Positions 1 through 5,060 are shown, counted from the first letter of the stretch. The stretch is DNA of 5,224 nucleotides from an uncultured Clostridia bacterium (GCA_946613955.1 CAMOGC010000121.1:1-5224), one strand, 5' to 3'. The notes: generated by a model not told the origin, from the sequence alone. Program-made: numbers and translations.

Positions 1-2
1 AT

Positions 3-31
3 TTGCCTTTTGCGCCGTATCATGCTATACT
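3..31 (+). promoter_or_regulatory. Sigma-A type promoter with extended -10
   Basis: The -35 box TTGCCT (3-8) and the -10 box TATACT (26-31) are separated by exactly 17 bp. A TG dinucleotide (23-24) sits one base before the -10, giving an extended -10. The match is 4/6 for the -35 and 5/6 for the -10. Transcription would start near 38, leaving a leader of about 55 nt before the small membrane-protein gene. It is the only convincing + strand promoter seen before 5061, so it may serve the whole left-hand gene group. Confidence 0.6.
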
Positions 32-45
32 TGCAGACGATTTCT

Positions 46-60
46 CCCTCCGACGGAGGG
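46..60 (+). other. Leader hairpin CCCTCC-GAC-GGAGGG
   Basis: A perfect 6-bp GC-rich stem (7 bp if the central base is counted as loop) lies in the predicted 5' leader of the small gene at 94. The right arm contains GGAGG, which looks like a Shine-Dalgarno core but has no start codon at useful distance. A T-run does not follow, so it is not an intrinsic terminator. It could be an mRNA-stabilising 5' hairpin. Confidence 0.35.
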
Positions 61-93
61 CATTCCCGGGGGAGAAGAAGGGAAGAGAAGAAG

Positions 94-210
94 ATGAGTG
101 TTTCAAGGGAAGACAAAAGGAAAAAGACGACGCGGATCATCTGCCTGGTTACTGCCGGGGTGATGATTTTCTCCGTGCTGGCGGCCGCGATTCTGAGCCA
201 GGTCTGGTAA
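94..210 (+). CDS. Small single-pass membrane protein, 38 aa
   Basis: The protein has a basic, hydrophilic N-terminus (residues 1-15, with the run KRKK at 8-11) followed by one hydrophobic segment (about 15-36), predicting a single-span inner membrane protein with a cytoplasmic N-terminus. I chose ATG 94 because a purine-rich stretch (GGGAAGAG, about 80-87) precedes it; the longer in-frame reading from 10 begins before the predicted transcription start and reads through the leader hairpin. The layout, a short basic head plus one helix, resembles the very small Firmicutes proteins of the Prli42 and DUF4044 types, but that is resemblance in form, not proven homology. It lies 122 bp before the CapA-fold gene on the same strand, with no promoter between, so cotranscription is likely. 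Its TAA stop falls inside the first copy of a 37-bp tandem repeat. Function is unknown. Confidence 0.6.
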   Translation: MSVSREDKRKKTTRIICLVTAGVMIFSVLAAAILSQVW

Positions 211-314
211 GGACGGTTTCTGAAATCCGGCCCCAACTCATTGGTAAGGACGGTTTTTGAACCCGGCTGCCAAATCATTGGAAAGACCGGCTTTGATATC
301 CGGCCTTCGATTCA
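204..314 (+). repeat. Three tandem copies of an imperfect 37-bp repeat
   Basis: Copies lie at 204-240, 241-277 and 278-314, with a decayed fourth beginning at 315. Each starts (C/T)TGG(T/A)AAG and ends (C/A/T)TCA. Copies 1 and 2 agree at about 28 of 37 positions. Each unit carries a short inverted repeat around its middle (GGTTT...AAATC, GGTT...AACC, CCGG...CCGG), so the transcript could fold into a row of small hairpins. The first copy contains the stop codon of the upstream gene, and the decayed fourth copy contains the AAAGGAGG ribosome binding site (320-327) of the next gene. Confidence 0.7.
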
Positions 315-332
315 TTCGGAAAGGAGGCGCTC

Positions 333-1640
333 ATGGCGGGAAGGAAACGAGGAAAAGTGTCCTTCGGGACGGTTTTCATGCTGCTGATGACCGTTTTTGT
401 TCTTGGCGCCTCCGGCTACGTGCTGCTGCGCCTTTCCTCGGGCCGGCCGGCGGATCTTTCCTCCCTGAGCCGGAAGGTGCTTTCCCTCGGCGGAGAGCCG
501 GCGGGGGATTCGTCCGCAGCGACGGGAGAGAGCACAGAGGCCGGGCAGACGGCCGCTTCCGTTCCCGGGGCCGCCTCCTCAGGACAGAAGGCGGCAGAGC
601 CGGCGCCGGCGCCCCGCTCTTCCGGCGGCGTGGTCACGATGACCTTCGGGGGAACCATCGCCCTGGAGGAAAACATCCGGAAAAGCGCCTACATGAACGA
701 TTCGCAGAAATATGATTTTACGGATATCTTTCCGCTGCTGGCGCCGGAGGTGACGGCGGACTTCAGCGGCGTTTTTCTGGAAAACCTGCTGCTGGACGAT
801 GCAAAGGTTTCCGCGACGGTGGTTCCCGCCTGCGCGGGGGACCTGCTGAGAGGCGCCGGCTTCAACTTTGCCATGACGGGATTCCTCAAGGCCTGGGACA
901 AGGGCGGGGATGGCGTCCGGAAAACCATGGGCGCCCTGCGCGACCGGGGCATTACGCCGCTGGGCCTTCTGGAATCCGCTTCCGCGCCCCGATATGTGAT
1001 CCGGGAAGCGGACGGGGTGAAGGTGGCGATGATGCAGTATACGGACGGACTGACCGCCAGGGCCCTGAAAAACATGGAAAAGATGAGCGAGGACTGGATG
1101 ATTCCTCCGGCGGACCCGGAGATCATCGCCGCCGATATCGCGGCCGCCCGGCAGGAAGGCGCCCAGGCCGTCGTCGTTTTGCTGAACTGGGGAAAGGTCG
1201 GCGGAAAGAACCCGGAAAAGAGCCAGCTGACCCTGGCCCAGCAGATCGCCGACAGCGGCGCGGATATGATTATCGGCGCGGGAAGCCGGACGCCGCAGCG
1301 GGCGGAGTTTATCAAGACCGCGGACGGGCGGCAGACACTGGTGGCCTACAGCCTGGGAACGTTATTGAGCGATAACCGCAGCGGTCCCAGCCGAATCGGG
1401 GGCTATCTTCTGCATGTGACGATCAGGGTCGGGGAGGACGGGACGGTCTCCTTTGCCAAAACCGCCTATACGCCGACCTATGCCTGGAGATACCGGCAGG
1501 ACGGCAAGTATTATTACCGGGTGCTGGCGGCGGATCGGGCGGCTCCGGACGGCATGGACAGCGACCAGAGCAGGACCATGCAGAAAACCATGACCGCCGT
1601 CCAGAACGCGCTGGAAGGGACGCCTCTGACGCTGAGATAG
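333..1640 (+). CDS. Membrane-anchored CapA/PGA_cap-fold protein, active site apparently lost
   Basis: ATG 333 follows AAAGGAGG (320-327) by 5 nt. The 435-aa product has a basic N-terminus, one membrane segment (about 11-34), an Ala/Ser/Gly/Pro-rich linker (about 37-98) and an extracellular domain (about 99-385) with a short tail. The domain follows the CapA (poly-gamma-glutamate capsule, metallophosphatase-like) family block by block: KYDFTDIF (126-133), ADFSGVFLE (142-150), AGFNFAMTG (175-183), VVVLLNWG (280-287), GADMIIGAG (309-317), YSLGTLL (339-345). The expected metal-site residues are replaced: GD becomes GG (106-107), NNH becomes MTG (181-183), HWG becomes NWG (285-287), and GHHPH becomes GAGSR (315-319); only the Glu of NLE remains (150). 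The whole protein has one histidine (361). I infer a CapA-fold pseudoenzyme on the cell surface, perhaps structural or ligand-binding. The fold assignment is fairly secure; the role is unknown. Confidence 0.82.
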   Translation: MAGRKRGKVSFGTVFMLLMTVFVLGASGYVLLRLSSGRPADLSSLSRKVLSLGGEPAGDSSAATGESTEAGQTAASVPGAASSGQKAAEPAPAPRSSGGVVTMTFGGTIALEENIRKSAYMNDSQKYDFTDIFPLLAPEVTADFSGVFLENLLLDDAKVSATVVPACAGDLLRGAGFNFAMTGFLKAWDKGGDGVRKTMGALRDRGITPLGLLESASAPRYVIREADGVKVAMMQYTDGLTARALKNMEKMSEDWMIPPADPEIIAADIAAARQEGAQAVVVLLNWGKVGGKNPEKSQLTLAQQIADSGADMIIGAGSRTPQRAEFIKTADGRQTLVAYSLGTLLSDNRSGPSRIGGYLLHVTIRVGEDGTVSFAKTAYTPTYAWRYRQDGKYYYRVLAADRAAPDGMDSDQSRTMQKTMTAVQNALEGTPLTLR

Positions 1641-1651
1641 GCGGAACGGTC

Positions 1652-1671
1652 AAACCGGAGGAACGGTTTTT
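1652..1671 (+). terminator. Weak candidate terminator after the CapA-fold gene
   Basis: AAACCG (1652-1657), loop GAGGAA, then CGGTTT (1664-1669) gives a 6-bp hairpin starting 11 nt after the stop codon. Only two further T follow and the remaining Ts belong to the stem, so termination would be weak at best. It may allow partial readthrough into the next gene. Confidence 0.25.
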
Positions 1672-1703
1672 GCGTGCCTGAAGAAAGAACTTTTCCGAAC
1701 AGG

Positions 1704-1735
1704 CGGTTTCCCCGGAAAACGGGAACCGGAAACCG
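1704..1735 (+). other. Inverted repeat in the spacer before the beta-helix gene
   Basis: CGGTTTCC (1704-1711) is a perfect inverted partner of GGAAACCG (1728-1735). The interior can pair again (CCCG/CGGG around a GAAAA loop at 1715-1719), giving alternative folds. It sits 37 nt before the start codon at 1773. There is no following T-run, so it is more likely an mRNA structure than a terminator. Confidence 0.45.
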
Positions 1736-1772
1736 AATTCAAGGGCAGAAACACTGCCGGGAGGAACGAAAA

Positions 1773-2528
1773 ATGAAGAAGCTTTTCGCGATCATGATGG
1801 GGCTCCTGATGATGATGATGATGGCCACGGCCTCCGCAGAAGGAATGACACCCATTCAGCTGTCGGACGGGAAAATCCAGGCGGAAGGCGCCGGGATCCA
1901 GACGGAGGGCTCCACGGTGACCATCTCCCAGCCTGGGGATTATCTGATTTCCGGCTCCCTGAGCAACGGCCAGATTCGGGTCGACTGCAAGGAGGCGGGG
2001 AAGGTGACCCTGTTTCTCAACGGCGTGAACGTTCATAACGGGACGGGCCCCGCGATCTGGATCGGGGAATGCGCGCCCCGGGCGGTGATTTCCCTGGTGG
2101 AATCGACGGAAAACCGCCTGTCCGACGGGACGGAGCTGGTTTTTACCGACGTGGACGAGCCGGACGGCGTGATCTTCAGCCGGAGCGACCTCACCGTATC
2201 CGGAAACGGCAGCCTGGAGGTTCAGGCGGGGGCCATGAACGGTATCGTATCCAAGGACGATCTGAAGATCGAAGGCGGGAAGATCCGGGTCACCGTTCCG
2301 AACCACGGCATCAAGGGCAAGGACTTTGTGGAAATTTCCGGCGGCGAACTGACGATTCAGGCCGGCCGGGACGGGATCAAATCCACCAACAAAAAGGATC
2401 CGGATCGGGGATATGTGGCCATTTCCGGCGGGAACATCCATATCACCTGCGGGGACGACGCGCTGAGCTTTGAAAGCCGGCTGTCCGTGACCGGCGGATC
2501 GGTAAATGTCCAGAAAACCGCGGAATAG
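1773..2528 (+). CDS. Secreted Cthe_2159/DUF4353-type carbohydrate-binding beta-helix protein, C-terminally truncated
   Basis: ATG 1773 follows GGGAGG (1759-1764) by 8 nt; the in-frame GTG at 1674 has no comparable site and would spoil the signal peptide. The 251-aa product starts with MKK, a hydrophobic Met-rich core (4-18) and a likely signal peptidase I site after Ala-Ser-Ala (20-22). The mature part is made of short beta-helix rungs rich in Gly and Asp: ISGSLSNGQIRV (59-70), NGIVSKDDLKIEGG (156-169), HGIKGKDFVEISGG (178-191), DGIKS (200-204), GYVAISGG (213-220), GDDALSF (227-233), LSVTGGSVNV (237-246). This pattern is that of the Cthe_2159 family, calcium-dependent polygalacturonate/cellulose-binding beta-helix proteins. 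Family members normally continue with further rungs (EGxE..., DDGIN...), but this one ends at QKTAE, and those last codons lie in the left arm of an inverted-repeat element. It is probably an exported glycan-binding protein that lost its C-terminus; whether it still folds is unknown. It may be cotranscribed with the CapA-fold gene 132 bp upstream. Confidence 0.8.
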   Translation: MKKLFAIMMGLLMMMMMATASAEGMTPIQLSDGKIQAEGAGIQTEGSTVTISQPGDYLISGSLSNGQIRVDCKEAGKVTLFLNGVNVHNGTGPAIWIGECAPRAVISLVESTENRLSDGTELVFTDVDEPDGVIFSRSDLTVSGNGSLEVQAGAMNGIVSKDDLKIEGGKIRVTVPNHGIKGKDFVEISGGELTIQAGRDGIKSTNKKDPDRGYVAISGGNIHITCGDDALSFESRLSVTGGSVNVQKTAE

Positions 2529-2680
2529 CATTAAATGATTTGGGCGCAGAAAGCCCCTCTTCGTAAAGAAGCCGAAGCAAAGATAGTTGATCTATAAGGC
2601 TTTCACCAACGAGCGAAAAGTAAAATACACCTTTTTGACACCCTAATCATTCAATCAGAAGGCTGCTCTGTATTCCGCGG
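2518..2680. mobile_element. MITE-like element with nested inverted repeats (no ORF)
   Basis: The outer arms CCGCGGAATA (2518-2527) and TATTCCGCGG (2671-2680) are perfect 10-bp inverted repeats; the flanking 4 bp also agree at two positions. Inside them, TTAAATGATTTGGG (2531-2544) pairs with CCCTAATCATTCAA (2641-2654) at 12 of 14 positions. A third perfect pair, GAAAGCC (2549-2555) and GGCTTTC (2598-2604), encloses small hairpins CTTC/GAAG (2559-2571) and ATAG/CTAT (2583-2595). The segment is visibly more AT-rich than the genes beside it and has no meaningful coding frame. The left arm supplies the last codons and the TAG stop of the beta-helix gene. No target-site duplication was recognised. 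It could be a non-autonomous mobile repeat, or an intergenic structured repeat acting as a convergent terminator region. Confidence 0.55.
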
Positions 2681-2702
2681 CCTTAGCTGAAGCCCTGCGG
2701 GG

Positions 2703-3563
2703 TCATTCGCCGGCGCGCTGATCCACCAGCACGTTCACATACTGATACGGAATCTCGATATGGTTTGCCTCCAGGGCCTTCTTGACCCGGGTGTTGATGT
2801 CGTTTTTGAATACCTCCGTGGAAACGGTCGGCTCGTAATAAGCGGTCGTGCCCATTTCCAGAGAGCTGTCCCGGAAAGCGAGAAAATAGACCTGCGCGTA
2901 TTCCTTCTCCCCGCCAGGCGCGTAGACACGGCCGGGGACGGAATAGGGACTGTCCATAATGGCCTGACGGATGACCCGGGACGCAAACTCCGTATCCGTC
3001 GCATAGGCGACGCTGAAGCGAAAATCCACGGATCGGGTCGTGGTCTGGTAACTCATGTTTTTGACCTGGTGCCCGTTCATTTTGCTGTTGGGGATGATAT
3101 AGGTCTGGGTGTCCAGCCCCCGGAGCACCACATGGCGCAGGGCCGTGTCTACGACGATGCCGGCGATCCCGTTGTCCAGCTCAATCCGGTCTCCCACCAC
3201 GAAGGGCTTGGTCACGCTGATGATAATGCCGCTGATCAGATCCGCCAGGACGGACTGGGCCGCGAAGCCGGCGATGGCGGCGATGACGGCGGCGCTGGTA
3301 AAGAGGGACTGGCCAAAGGGCCGGGTCAGATCGTTGGACAGCACGATCCACATGACCGCCAGGAAGATGATCAGAAAGCGGACAATCTTTTCCCCAAACT
3401 GGGTATTGATATCCAACTTTTTTTTCCGAATATCCCGGAAAATCCTGCGGGTCAGGCGCAGCAGCACAAACACCAGCAGGCCCGCGGCGGCGGCGGAAAA
3501 CACGAATCGAAGGATCTGGGAAAGAATGGGGTTCTCTTCGATATAAGCGACAATCTGGTTCAT
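2703..3563 (-). CDS. MscS-family small-conductance mechanosensitive ion channel
   Basis: This is a tension-gated pore that releases ions and small solutes from the cytoplasm during hypo-osmotic shock. ATG at 3563 is preceded by AAGGAGG (3579-3573) with 9-nt spacing; the longer GTG reading from 3599 runs through that site and is less likely. The 286-aa protein matches the size of E. coli MscS. Membrane segments lie at about 15-38 (TM1), 60-78 (TM2) and 86-115 (TM3, pore-lining). The pore helix is rich in Ala and Gly (SAAVIAAIAGFAAQSVLADL, 90-109) and leads to KPFVVGDRIEL (119-129), the characteristic start of the beta domain. IIPNSKM (156-162) is the conserved IPN motif. The C-terminal alpha/beta region spans about 175-286. 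The gene is convergent with the beta-helix gene and divergent from ansA, so it is probably monocistronic, with its own promoter and a terminator-containing leader. Confidence 0.93.
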   Translation of the reverse strand: MNQIVAYIEENPILSQILRFVFSAAAAGLLVFVLLRLTRRIFRDIRKKKLDINTQFGEKIVRFLIIFLAVMWIVLSNDLTRPFGQSLFTSAAVIAAIAGFAAQSVLADLISGIIISVTKPFVVGDRIELDNGIAGIVVDTALRHVVLRGLDTQTYIIPNSKMNGHQVKNMSYQTTTRSVDFRFSVAYATDTEFASRVIRQAIMDSPYSVPGRVYAPGGEKEYAQVYFLAFRDSSLEMGTTAYYEPTVSTEVFKNDINTRVKKALEANHIEIPYQYVNVLVDQRAGE

Positions 3564-3579
3564 GGGGAGGCTCCTCCTT
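3564..3579 (-). promoter_or_regulatory. Ribosome binding site within a short inverted repeat (MscS gene)
   Basis: Read on the - strand, AAGGAGG (3579-3573) is followed by AG and then CCTCC (3570-3566), the exact complement of the Shine-Dalgarno core, before the ATG. A 4-bp stem with a 4-nt loop would cover part of the ribosome binding site. The strong AGGAGG decides the start at 3563. Confidence 0.6.
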
Positions 3580-3621
3580 CCATATCCCGTTCCCGGCACC
3601 GTCCCTGTACGGCCGCGGGAG

Positions 3622-3670
3622 AAAAAAAGAAATACGCCCGGGTCCCTGGAAGCGGCTCAGGGCGTATTTC
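3622..3670 (-). terminator. Intrinsic terminator in the leader of the MscS gene (candidate attenuator)
   Basis: On the - strand GAAATACGCCC (3670-3660) pairs perfectly with GGGCGTATTTC (3639-3629), an 11-bp stem with a 20-nt loop, followed directly by seven T (3628-3622). This is a textbook Rho-independent terminator. It lies about 40 nt after the predicted transcription start and about 60 nt before the MscS start codon, with no - strand gene between it and the promoter. It therefore should end leader transcripts early unless an alternative fold prevents it. Confidence 0.85.
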
Positions 3671-3709
3671 CCCCTCAGATCAATCCAATCGGCTGCACGC
3701 AGCAACCCT
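3671..3709 (-). ncRNA. 5' leader segment upstream of the terminator, possible unrecognised riboswitch or sRNA
   Basis: From a predicted start near 3709 the leader begins with a hairpin: GGTTGC (3707-3702), loop TGCGT, GCAGCC (3696-3691), a 6-bp stem with one G-U pair. A linker with the doubled motif GATTG-GATTG follows, then the terminator stem. I checked by eye for T-box, ydaO/c-di-AMP, fluoride, SAM, glycine, ZTP, guanidine and preQ1 signatures and recognised none. There is no ATG-led leader peptide after the predicted start. The short product (about 90 nt) could also be a stand-alone small RNA. Confidence 0.35.
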
Positions 3710-3714
3710 CGGGC

Positions 3715-3743
3715 ATATTATCACTTCGTGAAAAAGAAGTCAA
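3715..3743 (-). promoter_or_regulatory. Sigma-A type promoter for the MscS gene
   Basis: On the - strand TTGACT (3743-3738, 5/6 match to the -35 consensus) and TAATAT (3720-3715, 4/6) are separated by 17 bp. A better -10 by sequence, GATAAT, overlaps two bases upstream but gives a 15-bp spacer. Transcription would start near 3709. The spacer contains the palindrome TCAC-GAA-GTGA (3731-3721), a possible operator. Confidence 0.6.
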
Positions 3744-3853
3744 CGTCTGCCCCTGCTCCGACGCATGCTTCCCAGAGACAGGCGGCAGGCAAGGGGTGCA
3801 CGGAAGAAAAATTGGAAGGCAAAGGATACGGACAGCGAACGGGGGCGGGCAGG

Positions 3854-4882
3854 ATGAAAAAGCATGTACTCATTATCTATACCGGCGGAACGATCGGTAT
3901 GGCCAGGACGGCCTACGGCTACGCGCCTCAGGGGGAGGGATTTCATACCCTGCTGAATACGCTGCCGGAGCTGAGGCATCCGGCCATGCCCTCGTGGGAG
4001 GTGGTGGACATGAATCCGCTCCTGGACTCGTCCAACATCACCGTTCGGGAATGGAACACGATCGGCAGGATGATAGCGGAACACTATCAGCAATATGACG
4101 GCTTTGTTATTCTTCATGGCACGGACACCATGGCCTATACCGCCTCCGCGCTTTCCTTCATGCTGCGCAAAAACAGAAAGCCTGTGATCCTGACCGGCTC
4201 GCAGATCCCTCTGTGCGAGCTTCGAAATGACGCGAGGGATAATTTGGTCAACGCGCTGCTGATTGCCGCGAATGATTCCGTGCATGAGGTCTGCCTGTAT
4301 TTCGGCGGGAAACTGCTCCGGGGCAACCGGACACTGAAATACTCCGCGGACGATCTCGCAGCCTTTATCTCTCCCAATTACCCCCCGCTGGCGGAGGCGG
4401 GAATTCATATCCGGTATAATCAGAGCCTGCTGCTTCCCGCGGCGGAGGGTAAATTTGAGCTTCAGCCACTTACGGATATCCCCATCGGCGTCATCAAGGT
4501 TTTCCCCGGTATTCAGTTTGACCTTTTTCAGTCCATCATGACGGAGAAGCTGAAAGGAATCGTGATTGAAACCTTCGGGGCCGGAAACATTCCCGGAAAC
4601 GCGGACGCACTTTTGCCCATCATTCGGAAAGCCAGCGAGAACGGCACCGTCATCATCGTATGCTCCCAGTGCCCTCATGGCACGGTCGCCCTCGGCGCCT
4701 ATGAAACATCGTCGGCCCTGAAGGAGGCCGGCGCGATCAGCGGCTATGACATTACTACGGAGGCCGCAGTTGCCAAGCTGTATTATCTTTTCAGCAGGGG
4801 GCTGAGCAGGGACGAAATACGCAGCCGGATGGAGCGGAGCATCCGCGGGGAAATGAGCGCGCCTGACGGAGCACAGAGATGA
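3854..4882 (+). CDS. ansA: Type I L-asparaginase (cytoplasmic)
   Basis: It hydrolyses L-asparagine to L-aspartate and ammonia in the cytoplasm. The 342-aa product matches E. coli AnsA (338 aa) along its whole length. IYTGGTIGM (8-16) carries the catalytic Thr (T13), and FVILHGTDTMAYTASALSFM (84-103) carries the second Thr-Asp pair (T90, D91). LTGSQIPL (113-120), RGNRT (156-160), K162 and the C-terminal TTEAAVAKLYYL block (301-312) are also family features. ATG 3854 was chosen because the homologous domain begins there; the frame stays open back to a GTG at 3728, but those 42 residues are low-complexity, have no good ribosome binding site, and overlap the opposing promoter. The binding site at 3854 (GGGGGCGG, AGG) is itself weak. 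The gene is divergent from the MscS gene. Aspartate formed here could relate to the putative symporter downstream. Confidence 0.95.
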   Translation: MKKHVLIIYTGGTIGMARTAYGYAPQGEGFHTLLNTLPELRHPAMPSWEVVDMNPLLDSSNITVREWNTIGRMIAEHYQQYDGFVILHGTDTMAYTASALSFMLRKNRKPVILTGSQIPLCELRNDARDNLVNALLIAANDSVHEVCLYFGGKLLRGNRTLKYSADDLAAFISPNYPPLAEAGIHIRYNQSLLLPAAEGKFELQPLTDIPIGVIKVFPGIQFDLFQSIMTEKLKGIVIETFGAGNIPGNADALLPIIRKASENGTVIIVCSQCPHGTVALGAYETSSALKEAGAISGYDITTEAAVAKLYYLFSRGLSRDEIRSRMERSIRGEMSAPDGAQR

Positions 4883-4912
4883 CAAACGGCAGTTATGCGA
4901 AACAGAATCCTC

Positions 4913-4938
4913 AACTGGCAGTGTCGTTCCTGCCAGTT
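4913..4938 (+). terminator. Hairpin after ansA, weak terminator candidate
   Basis: AACTGGCAG (4913-4921) and CTGCCAGTT (4930-4938) form a perfect 9-bp stem with an 8-nt loop, 30 nt after the ansA stop codon. The bases after it (CTTCGATATATA) are AT-rich but lack a real T-run, so it may work with Rho or simply protect the 3' end. Confidence 0.45.
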
Positions 4939-5060
4939 CTTCGATATATAGCAGAAGAGGCGATGTTCAACCTTGTTTCATTTCGAGGCTCCCGGTGGGA
5001 AGTGGGACATTTCAATCTCAAGTCGGGCTGAAGTCGGGAATCGACGATGTTACATTATCG
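4939..5060 (+). promoter_or_regulatory. Regulatory region with spaced direct repeats and a dyad
   Basis: AAGTCGGG occurs twice (5020-5027 and 5031-5038) with start-to-start spacing of 11 bp, one helical turn; a relative, AAGTGGG, lies at 5000-5006. A dyad ACGAT-N8-ATCGT (5044-5061) with the inner palindrome ATGT-T-ACAT (5047-5055) touches the -35 box of the next promoter. The placement suits activator sites on the same DNA face plus a repressor or second regulator site. No coding frame of note is visible from 4883 to 5139. Confidence 0.4.

Noticed and set aside
10..93. N-terminal extension of the small membrane protein to ATG 10
   Set aside because: It would begin inside the predicted promoter and pass through a hairpin; the ATG at 94 fits better.
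204..314. CRISPR array
   Set aside because: The 37-bp units are contiguous and diverged; there are no unique spacers between identical repeats.
689..1315. 208-codon - strand open frame inside the CapA-fold gene
   Set aside because: Shadow frame without start signals; the + strand has the family motifs.
1650..2531. 293-codon - strand open frame with a His run
   Set aside because: Shadow of the beta-helix gene; the His run is simply the reverse complement of the ATG repeat.
2531..2654. Intact insertion sequence with transposase
   Set aside because: The segment is only about 124-163 bp and has no transposase-like frame.
3629..3670. Terminator acting on the + strand towards ansA
   Set aside because: On the + strand the stem is followed by CCCCTCAG, not T; the T-run exists only on the - strand.
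3671..3716. Leader peptide for MscS attenuation starting at ATG 3716 (- strand)
   Set aside because: That ATG lies in the -10 box, before the predicted transcription start, and has no ribosome binding site.
2760..3731. 323-codon + strand open frame across the MscS gene
   Set aside because: Antisense shadow of the MscS gene, which has the family motifs; the shadow is rich in His, Gly and Asp and runs through the MscS promoter and terminator.
3740..4885. 381-codon open frame on the - strand opposite ansA
   Set aside because: It is the antisense shadow of a clear, full-length ansA; its translation has no recognisable domain and no ribosome binding site was seen.
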